64,000 bases of DNA from Cyanophora paradoxa. Lineage: Eukaryota; Glaucocystophyceae; Cyanophorales; Cyanophoraceae. Each line of letters starts with the position of its first letter. Within the stretch, counting starts at the first letter, position 1. This document shows, piece after piece, positions 56,201-64,000 of the stretch. The notes under the pieces were generated by a model, which had not been told where the DNA came from, did no database searches, and saw only the letters and a program-made list of their open reading frames with translations. The position numbers were made by a program, and so were the translations under genes. The DNA lies in NCBI GenBank assembly GCA_004431415.1, contig QPMI01000023.1, positions 62,001 through 126,000 on the forward strand, in the 5' to 3' direction.

Positions 56201-58824
56201 CTCCGCCCCGCCCCGGCCCCGCCCCGCAGAGCCAGGAGCTCTCGCGCCTGTACAGCGTCCTCCTCTTCACCACCTATGGCGCCGGTGCGCCCCGCCCCTT
56301 CTCTGCTCTCCTCCCTCCCTCTCTTCTCCGTCTGAGCGCCGCACCGCAGAGCACGGCGTCGTCCTCTCGTCGTACTGCATCACGACGGTGCGCGCCGACA
56401 ACGTAGCTCTAGATTCCTAGCTCTTCCTCTTCTAGGTCTAGCTCGCGGCAGGCTCGCGAGAAGCAGGCTCGCGCGAAGCCGCCGCTGACGCCCGCGCGCG
56501 CGCAGCTGGCGGCGAGGGCGGTGGCGCAGGACCCCCCCACGCTGAGCGGGCACACCGCAATCGGCCTCGCGCGCGCCGCCCAGGTGCCGCCCGCTCAGAT
56601 CTGATCTGATCTGATCTGACCTGACCGCTCCGGCAGCTGTGCGGGTTCGCGGGGCACCGGAAGCGCGCGGTGCAGTGGGCGTCCCTCGCGTGGTCCATGG
56701 CCCTCGAAATCGCCTCGCCCGAGGTCCGCTCACATAGATCAGATCTGATCAGATCAGATCTGACCTGATCTGATTCGCTACCCCGTGCGCGTCCCCCAGG
56801 TCTGGCACGACGCCACGAACCCCCTCGCCCAGACCCTCCTCGCCGCCTGCGGTCAGATCCATCATATCATACCCGATCCAATCCGATCTGATCCGACGTC
56901 TGATCTGATCTGATCCGATCCGAGCAGCCTTCGAGTCGGCGAGCTCGGCGCTGCAGTTCCTCGCGGAGGAGGCAGAGCGCGCCCGCAACCTGAACCACAG
57001 TGCGCCCCAGAACGACTCTAGAGATCTAGAAACCCATCTAATCATAATACATGATACAGAAATCATAATTATAACGCCGCGGACAACTAGAAACTAGAGC
57101 TCGAAAGAAACCCGTCTAACCAGTCGGCCGAACGGCCGGACGAACGGCAGGCGCGCTGGTGTGCATCTGGCGGGGCGTGCTCGCCCTCCGCGCCTCGGCG
57201 CGCCTCGCGCACCCGGCCGGCGGCGTCCCCGGCCTCGCCTCCGAGCTCCGCTGCGCCCTCAGCGCCGTCAAGCGCAACCCAGACATCCTCGAGAGCTTCT
57301 ACACCGTGCGCGTACCCCCCCTTGACTCCTCCTCCCCCCATCTCACCTGAGCCGCAGACGGTCGCGACGGCGGTGCTGGCGCAGTGCAGCCTCCTCATGG
57401 TCCTCATACCCCCTCCCTCCCCCCCCCCCCATCCTCCTCCTCCTCCTCACCTGAAAGCAGGACGAGGCGGGGTTCGGGCTCTCGGTGCTGGAGGCGCACC
57501 TGGCGGGGCTCGTCTCGGGCGTCCGCGTCTCCCTCCCCTTCCGCGCCTCCCTCCAGGGCATCCTCGCCGCCGTGCGCCCTTAACTAAATTAACTAAAGAA
57601 CCCTTAACTAAGTTAACTAAAGAACTCTTAACCTCGCCGCCGTGCGCCCGCCCCCCTCGCCCCCTCGAGAGAAGAAGAGCTGCCGCGGCAGCAGCGGAGA
57701 CAGAGATCCAACTCTTAAACTGAGGCCTCGGCTGCCCTATGAAGAAGAGCTCTCGTGGCAGCCGAACTAGAGTCTAAATCTAAATATAAGTAAGGGCCGG
57801 CGCGCCGCCCGCGGCCCTCTTTGGAGGCCTCTGTCGAATGCATCGCTCCCGAGCAACTGACCTCGTCTCGTTCCGGTGCGGCGCAGGCGCTGTTCCGGTG
57901 CGCGGGGCCGGAGGGCCGCGGGGCGGACGGGCGCACGGCGGCGCGCGTCGCCTGCGACGCGGTGGACCTCTCCAGGGTGCGCCCTTCGAATCCGGGCAGC
58001 GGGTCGTTTCTAGGAGTTCTTGGGATTCCTCGAGACCCTTCATAAGGCGCGCCGCGCACCGTGTGAAGGGCAGCCCTCCTCCCCCTACCCCTACCCCCCC
58101 CCCCCCCCCCCCCCTGACGGAGCGGCGTGCCCCCGCGCTCCCGGGGGGCTTCAGGGCATGGGGGTGGAGCTGGTGAGCCGGCTGGGCGTCTACGCCGACT
58201 TCTTCTTCGAGGCGACCGCCGTCCTCTACTACGCCCTCCTCCACACGTGCGCAGCTTAAGCTTTGCTTCTTCTTTGTTAGGTCGGCTGGCTGACGGGCGC
58301 GCAGCGGGGCGGTGCCGGCCCTGGCGGGGCCGGCGCAGGCCCTCCTCCCGCACCTCTCACCGGACCGGAGCGGCGGGCCCGCGACGGAGCGGACGGACCC
58401 CACCGGCACCGCCTCGCAGCCGCCGCGGAGCCACTCGAACACGCTGGGGGCCGCTGCCGCCGCGCCGCCGGGGCCGGGCGAGCTGCTTGCGGCCATCGAG
58501 GGCGCCGACGCCTACATGAAGCGCGCCGGGAAGGCCCGCCTCGTGCGCTCCCTCGCGCGCACCGCGGCGGGGATCGCGCGGGCGGCGCGCGGGGACCTCC
58601 GCGGGGCCCGCGCGCGCTTCGGGGAGGCGGCGCGGGCGGCGCGGGAGGGCGGGCAGCTGCGTGACGAGGGCCTCGCCCTGCTCCTGCAGGCGGCGCACGC
58701 GCCGGCCGCCGCCGACCGCGCCCGCCTCGCCGCCGCCGCCGCCGCCCTCTTCGCCGCCGCCGGCGACGCCTTCCACGCGCGCGTCGCGCGGGCTGTGGCC
58801 GCGGCGGCGGTGGCGCCGCCTTGA
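47244..58824 (+). CDS. ADCY10-like soluble adenylyl cyclase, copy B
   Basis: Second soluble-type class III cyclase with the same architecture as copy A. C1: GVILVADISGFS, LCRVINGYICA, KEVELAERYRGEVLCFLGD joined to GLLVFWPLPREAES, giving both metal Asp residues; then LRVAVAAGDFTEYHCG and MQHFIAGPAIEEAGAAL. C2: SLQAVLYSHEGSLRQVVLDD, GMVFIGVFGLWPFG, SVGITTGLVFC, CEFSVFGQTVNRA joined to ARLMSKSENDVYVDAK. ATPase: ILLFEGPSGSGKSVLAAHAA (Walker A, interrupted by the phase-1 intron 51012-51094), with LVVLE joined to DLHHADSQSW as the Walker B region. Winged-helix and TPR-like helices follow (GKLALFHES-type, ACRYLERCAEAAYASFANFE, AMRLYEDLLQ, RAVQWASLAWSMALEIASPE), with stop at 58824. Most introns are short, C-rich and start GTACC or GTGCG. 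The frame is well preserved, unlike copy A. The start Met at 47244 is provisional. Confidence 0.87.
50367..50392 (+). repeat. 26-base C run in cyclase B intron
   Basis: Uninterrupted C homopolymer in the pyrimidine tract of the intron that joins FGQTVNRA to ARLMSKSEND. Confidence 0.8.
54908..54936 (+). repeat. 29-base C run in cyclase B intron
   Basis: Uninterrupted C homopolymer on the sense strand, about 110 bases upstream of the exon that begins EVVYSLLPVTERRA. Confidence 0.8.
55516..55542 (+). repeat. GCTGA pentamer array before a 3' splice site
   Basis: Five tandem GCTGA units ending in CTGAAC, 18 bases before the CAG acceptor at 55558-55560. Each unit contains a branch-point-like CTGA. 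Confidence 0.7.
56597..56626 (+). repeat. CTGAT/CTGAC array before a 3' splice site
   Basis: Tandem TGATC units ending in CTGACCTGACC, ten bases before the acceptor CAG at 56634-56636. The whole intron (about 56584-56636) is little more than a donor, the array and an acceptor. Confidence 0.75.
56735..56930 (+). repeat. Two further GATCT/GATCC-rich introns in cyclase B
   Basis: Introns ending near 56800 and 56928 are built of AGATCTGATC and GATCCGATC units containing repeated CTGAT, CTGAC and CCGAT. The first ends in CCCCCAG and the second in CCGAGCAG. Confidence 0.65.
58094..58114 (+). repeat. 21-base C run in cyclase B intron
   Basis: C homopolymer preceded by CCCCTA units, on the sense strand, upstream of the exon beginning GMGVELVSRLGVYADF. 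Confidence 0.75.
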
Positions 58825-59558
58825 GCCGTTCGCTACGGCTCTGATGGCCGCGGCCCCGCGCGCCGGGCGGTGCTCTGCAGTACACGAAATTTAAGAAATT
58901 AATTTAGTGAATTCATCTCTGTGTCTGGGAGCGGCCAGCTGCAGGCGCCGGCGGCTCCCAAGTTTAACGGATGTGATGCTTTCAGAGTCTTTCTTCGCCC
59001 TTTCAATCTTTCAACCTCCGCCTTCGGGCTGATGTTCTGTATTTTCTCGTACAGCTTTCGACAGCATAGAGTAGCAAGCAGATTCGCCAGCGCAGTGCGT
59101 GTAATTGGTTTCCTATCTCGCCTGAATATTTCACTTTTCACATTGGATCGAATTCGAAGCTAGAGGCGCCGGCCGGCTCCAAGCTAACCCCCGCGCGCCG
59201 TTGACCGCGCGCTCGTGGGCTCGTGCAGGCCTAGGAACGTTAACGGAGCCGCGACCTAGGCCTGTGCGCATGCACCGGAGCCGCATGCAGCTCAGGAATG
59301 TGAGCTCTAGATGCACTGCAGGCGGCCATGGCCACGGCCTCCCGAGATCGAGCTCTGCGAATATCGAGTTTTAATTTAATTCGAAAGAAAAGCTGCGGCT
59401 GCGACTGCTGGGCATGCATGTGCAGGCATGCAGAGAGCTTAAGCTTGAGAGTCATGTCGCGACAGAGAAGATGCTCTAAACCGAGTAATCGCAACATTTG
59501 AACGTTGACGCTACGTATACCGCGGCCGTAGTACACTATTGAGATTATCATACTTGTA
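58825..59558. other. Convergent intergenic region, cyclase B / REJ-GPS gene
   Basis: This lies between the stop of cyclase B and the stop of the minus-strand REJ/GPS gene. It is AT-richer, with short palindromes (GAATTC, TGCATGCA, CCATGGCCATGG-like). No exon, RNA gene or clear repeat is supported. Confidence 0.45.
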
Positions 59559-62500
59559 TTACTGGCGGAGGGCGATCGCTGCGACCGCGGCCGCGAAAGC
59601 GACCGCCGCGGACGCGAAGGCACTCCAGCGGGCCGACGGCGCCCCCGCGACCCCGCTGGACGGCCGTGGCGGAGCCGTCGAGTTCGATGACGCCTCCCCC
59701 GCCATCAAGGCGTACTGCGCCCAAAAGGAAATCAAATTCCGCGGCGATGCGATGCTGGGCCGGGGCCGGGGGCGGGTACGTACCGCGCTCAGGTGGTTGC
59801 AGGTGGCCGTGTACACGGAGCCGCCGGCGGAGGCGGCCGCGGGCGCCGCGCGGCCGCATGCCTTCCACGCCCCCGCCGCCTCGTCGAAGAAGCCGAGGGA
59901 CACGTTCTGGGCCTTTGCCGCGTCGAGCGCCCCCGAGAGGGGCAGCTCGAAGGCGATTCCGGAGGGGAAGCTGGTAAGCGGCGCCGCGTTGCCGGCCGCG
60001 TCCAGCGCCGTCGCGAATATCTCGTAGACCAGCGAGGCGAGGGAGTACCCGCCCGGCGAGCCGTAGGCGGACGCCGCGCGGGCGTTCACCGACACCTGCC
60101 GGAGGCAATGAATAATGACGGCCCAGGTCGGTCAAACATGTACAGAAATGAGTTTGAGCGATACGGGGTCCAGTCACCTGGAAGTCGGAGGCAGCAGCGT
60201 CTGTCGGGAAGCGGATCTGCGAGGGATTGGTGAGCACTGAAATGAAATGGGACCCGATCGCGACGCGTGCCGATCGCGCACTCTGGCTGACTGGAAGGTG
60301 ACGGTCAGCGACTGAGCGTCCCTCCCCGGGCAGACCTGAACGGCGCGGCGAGGGCCGGGCTCTCACGGTGCTCGCAGATCAATTTCAAGCAGTGATTCGC
60401 GCGCTGACCTTGAAGCGCAGCGGCTCGAATCCCGCCGCGGAGGTGGACGTCTGGTTGCCGCAGGCGGCCGAGGTGTCCGCGAGGGTGATCTGGGCCGACG
60501 CCCTGTTCAGCGCTTGCTGCGCCTGCGTCCGCGCGGCCGCCGCCGCCCTCGAGGTCGGGGGCAGCGACGCGAGGATCCCGGCGAGGCCCGACTGCAGCCC
60601 CTGCGCGAAAAGGATGTGGGGTCTAAGATATGAAGCTAAAATGGGGAAGAGGTGTATTTACGGCTGCATCAATGCCGGCGGTTGTGGCCAGCTTCTGCAA
60701 AAAGCAAGTTAATGTACAATTAGGAAAAAGGAAGCACGATTAAAATCACTGCCTGCGCACTGGATTCGCCTCGACGGCTTTCATGAGTAGAGTTGCGCTC
60801 CTGATCGCGTCTTCCTCCTGCGAAATAACGCGCATTCAGCAGGCGCGCGCAGTGCAAAGCTTCAGTACGCGCGATGGGCCGACCTTGAGGGCCGAAGTCT
60901 TCGCGGCCAGCGGGCCCATGGCGGAGAAGAAGTTCACAAGGGCGCCGGCGTTCTGCTGGTTCGTTAACGGGGCGGTCGGCCGGCCGGCCAGAGCCGGCCT
61001 GGCAATACTAATTGCGCTCACCGCTGTGTTGGCCAGGTCGACGCCTTCCAGCAGTTTGCTGACGGCCTGCGGAAGAGAGCGAGAGATCGATCAGGACCCC
61101 CAATTACAATAAGAGAGTAATTATTCGCGCAGAGATCCGCACGGCGATCAGGTTCGACAAGGCCGCGGTGAGCTCGGCGGCGCCGGCGGCGTTGGTCTGC
61201 AGGAGCGCCCGCTGGACGCGTACGCGGCGGAGGGCCACGTTGTTCAGCTTCGCGAAGAAGGCCTTGAGCGTGCCCAGGAGCGAGAGGAGCCGCGACATCT
61301 TGGCGTCGAAGGGGTCCGTGCCCTTCGCGATCACACTTCAACGTCAGCGCTAGCTATTTCCGCTAGAAATCTGAAACGAACGCACGTTCAAGACGGCCTG
61401 GGTTTGCTGGATCAAGACGCTCACGAGGGCCTGGCAACGCTCAAGATCGTGAGAATCGGTTCGCGATCGTCGCGAGAGAGGCGAATCCAGAAACAGACGA
61501 GCTCTTGCACCTTGAAGGCTTCCAGCGGGTCCGCGCCGGGCGAGGCCACGAGGGGCAGGACCTCGACCGGGGACGCGATCGCGAAGCGGGTCGAGAGCCT
61601 CGGCCGCGCGCCGTCCTCGACCAGCACCGACAGCTTCGCCGCCTTCGCCGTGTCCGAGGTCTGAAGGAACGATTAGTAGGAATTGGAGTTGTGAAATTTC
61701 GTGGCAGCTTTTCGCTGACCGAAGTGAAGTAGAAGGTCATCGAGGCGGCGAGGGACGAGCGGACGAGGGCGTCGGCGGAGAGGTCCGAGTAGACGGAGTA
61801 GGCGAGCGGCGGGGAGGCCGAGACCCAGCCCGTGCAGTTCACGGTCACGGGGTCCACGCCGGCCTTGGCCGAGAGGGGGCCGACGGTGCAACTTCCTCCG
61901 GAGGGGGCGGCGCCTGTTCGCGTGTTATATTAGTCGACTGGGTTGGAAACGATGAACAGAATTCGTCGTGGCTTGTGGTCGTAGAAAGCTCAAGCTTAAG
62001 GTTAATCAGGAGTTTTACGCTCGCGTACCGAGGACGGGCTGCGGCGTAGGTGCCAACGGAAGCGCCGACGGGCTTGGCGACGGGCTTGGAGAGGGGCTTG
62101 GCGACGGGCTCGGGCTGGGAGTCGGGCTCGGGCTGGGCGTTGCGCTCGGAGTAGGCGACGGGCTCGGGGTAGGCACGCAATTCACTGCAGGGGTTGCTCG
62201 GTAAGACAAACCAGTACTAGTGCCGGCTGCAGTTATAGGCCTAGATCTACAGAAAAACGGACCAGTCCCCGTTGCATTGAAACCGCGGTTGACCGAAGTA
62301 CTAGTGCCGCCGCTCGGGTCCAGGTAGTCTGGCTGGAACACTATGAAGAGCTTCGCCGAGGGGCCCGATGCGGCGAATGCGGGGAGACTGGCGACGTTGA
62401 TGATGCCCGAACCGATGCCTTTGGTCGTTGTCGTCAGGTTTTTGAACGCCGTCCCCGTGAACGCGTATACCTTAAGTTGTTTATTAGTTAAACAGTAATA

Positions 62501-63992
62501 AGAATATTAATGACCGCGGAGCTCGAGTTAGAAAATCCGCGAAGCGGAAAGCTCGAACACTTACATATGCCGTGTCGGCCGGATCCGGAACGCTACCGGC
62601 GATGGTCTCGAACTCGGCGTTCTTAAAGGACAGCGTGACGTTGCTGGTGTTAGCGCAGCTGGTCGGCACTTCGAAGACCCTGCCGGACGCCGACGGTCGC
62701 AGTGAACATGTACATCTCAACTTCAAGGAGCTCGATCTCAAATACAGATCTAGAGACCGCACCAGACGCCGAAGTTGCCCTTGCTGTAAGGTCCGTAGCT
62801 GACGGAGGCCGTCGCGTTGTATGTGGCAGCAGTGAAGCTCGTGACTGCGTCGCAGTTCGCGCAAATATCGCTGGTCGAATCAGTCGAAAAAACTTCAAGC
62901 GCCGGTGCTGCCGTTGGGGTCGCTGGAAAGTCCATTAGCGCTAGCAATGCATGCCAGGTTACAAACAAGAACTAGATGCAGGCGCGCTTACTCCCAGCTT
63001 TAGGAACGCTCCAGTACCGCGCCGTAAATGTCCAGGACTCGTAGACGTGCCAAAAGAAGACCAGCACATTCGAAGAGTGCGAGGTGACCACGGAGCCGCC
63101 AGTTTTGAGGCTGCTGCCGATGGCCAGCAGAGCCGGCGGCGAAACGCCGAAGTCCACAACCTGCGTGCATAGAATTTTAACTAAGCTTCAATCAATCAAT
63201 TCAGCTTGGAAGGGGAAGAATGGGAGGAGCGGGGGAAGGGGAGGGGCTGGGGGGCAAGGGGGGGGGGGGGGGGCTGGGGGGGGAGGGAGGAGGGGAGGGG
63301 CTGTGGCCTAGCTATAGTGGGTGAAAACAAATTTGCTCGGATAGCCCTAATAGGTCTGGCCAGGCAGAAAGGGGGTGGCCCCCTCCCCACGCGTCGCTGT
63401 TTCCAGCGGCTCGGCCGGACTAGCTAAAGTGGATGGGGATGGGGGGTGGGGCCCGCGGGGCAGGGGGTGGGTGGGTGGGGGTGGGGGGGGGGGTGGGGGG
63501 GGGGGTAGGTGGGGCGTGGGGCGCTCAGAAATCAGTTCCTGAAAAGCCGGACTAGTGCGCGCGCGCCAGCGTTGCAAGCCTGGCCATAGCGTTCGCATTT
63601 GCACGAGCGCACCTTGAGGCCGGTCCCATTGTATGCCCACCTGCCGATCGCTGGAAGAACCTGAGAGACGAACTCCACGCGGATGACCTCGCCCGCCGCC
63701 GCCGTGATAGCCCTGGACACGCATATATGCTTGAGCTCAAAAGCAAAGGCTGGAGCAAAGGCTCAAAGGCTTTGAATGATCATGAGATGGCGCCGGCGCA
63801 CCAGGCGTAAGAGTCTTCGAAGAGGTTGCCGTAGTTGCTAGTGTAGCTGATGTTCAGCCAGGCCGGTGTTGAGGAGGCGACCAGGGCGCCCGGCTGCGTG
63901 CTCTGCGCCGAGAGCTGGCCGCTGACCCCGGCCAACGGAGCCAGAATGCAGCTGCAGGCTAGGGCGCAGACGATGATGCTGCAGCTGGCCAT
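59559..63992 (-). CDS. Secreted/membrane protein with Ser-Pro stalk, REJ-like region and GPS-like site
   Basis: The Met at 63992 starts a clear signal peptide (MASCSIIVCALACSCILAPL, ending near GVSG). Lumenal beta-rich exons follow (IGRWAYNGTGLKVRSCKCER, VLVFFWHVYESWTFTARYWS, SFTAATYNATASVSYGPYSK, with paired Cys and N-x-S/T sites), then a (Ser-Pro)n stalk encoded at about 62060-62190. Next, SCTVGPLSAKAGVDPVTVNC, GWVSASPPLAYSVYSDL and LSVLVEDGARPRLSTRFAI resemble a REJ module of polycystin-1-type proteins. Long Ala-rich helical exons follow (61.3-60.4 kb). Near the end SGIAFELPLSGALDAAKAQN, and VYTATCNHLSA spliced to YALMAGEASS, resemble a GAIN/GPS site (canonical Cys-x-Cys-x-His-Leu; here the first Cys of the pair is missing). 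The protein ends with one hydrophobic segment (FASAAVAFAAAVAAIAL) and RQ, so it is single-pass or GPI-anchored, not an 11-TM polycystin. Exon joins in the first half are approximate. Confidence 0.75.
62060..62190 (-). repeat. Coding Ser-Pro repeat
   Basis: Degenerate repeats encoding PTPSPSPTPSATPSPSP and then a pure SP run. Extended Ser-Pro stalks are typical of glycosylated algal extracellular proteins. It lies in frame between two lumenal regions of the REJ/GPS protein. Confidence 0.8.
63220..63310 (-). repeat. C-rich intronic tract (G-rich on plus strand)
   Basis: Runs of G including a 16-base run (63258-63273) on the plus strand, hence C-rich on the sense strand of the REJ/GPS gene. A second such block lies at about 63430-63512. 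Both look like expanded intronic pyrimidine tracts. Confidence 0.6.
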
Positions 63993-64000
63993 GGCCCCAG

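Overview
The window is nuclear DNA of a GC-rich, intron-dense unicellular eukaryote. Every gene is split into many short exons (often 45-200 bp). Introns mostly start GTGCG, GTACC or GTCC and end in CGCAG or CCAG, and several use a GC donor. Intraflagellar- and animal-type families are present (TBCK, ADCY10-like soluble adenylyl cyclase, ZNFX1, REJ/GPS ectodomain). This fits a GC-rich alga or other protist (haptophyte-like or stramenopile-like), but the sequence alone does not settle the group. No bacterial operon, CRISPR array, rRNA or convincing tRNA gene was seen.

Layout, left to right: (1) 170-5103, minus: an LRR - coiled coil - TIR protein. (2) 5543-10729, plus: NOP2/NSUN1-type nucleolar rRNA cytosine-C5 methyltransferase, read here as 22 exons. 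Its 1.28-kb ninth intron holds six copies of a 134-nt element that folds as a textbook H/ACA snoRNA; five are in tandem with a 163-bp period. (3) 12032-17883, plus: about eight Ig-like repeats, a class-3 lipase domain and a C-terminal membrane helix. (4) 18523-23847, minus: TBCK (pseudokinase - TBC Rab-GAP - rhodanese). (5) 24605-33798, plus: an ADCY10-like cyclase/STAND-type ATPase/TPR protein (copy A), with at least one apparent frame break. (6) 34402-37044, plus: an unrecognised acidic, EF-hand-like protein. (7) 37492-46347, minus: ZNFX1-type SF1 helicase with two N-terminal CCCH fingers, NFX1-type fingers and a C-terminal RZ finger. (8) 47244-58824, plus: a second ADCY10-like gene (copy B). 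(9) 59559-63992, minus: a signal-peptide protein with a Ser-Pro stalk, a REJ-like region, a GPS-like site and a single C-terminal hydrophobic segment.

Functionally the window mixes ribosome biogenesis (NOP2 plus guide RNAs hosted in its intron), signalling and trafficking (two cAMP/bicarbonate-sensor-type cyclases, TBCK), immune-type proteins (LRR-TIR, ZNFX1) and cell-surface proteins (Ig-lipase, REJ/GPS). Three gene pairs are divergent, around 5.1-5.5, 23.8-24.6 and 46.3-47.2 kb, and probably share promoters. Three pairs converge, near 18, 37 and 59 kb.

The most interesting signals are the intronic H/ACA array, the LRR-CC-TIR architecture, the Ig-repeat lipase, arrays of branch-point-like CTGAY pentamers just upstream of 3' splice sites, and long C-homopolymers restricted to the sense strand of introns. 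Exon boundaries were placed by eye from splice signals and frame continuity, so starts and small exons are approximate.
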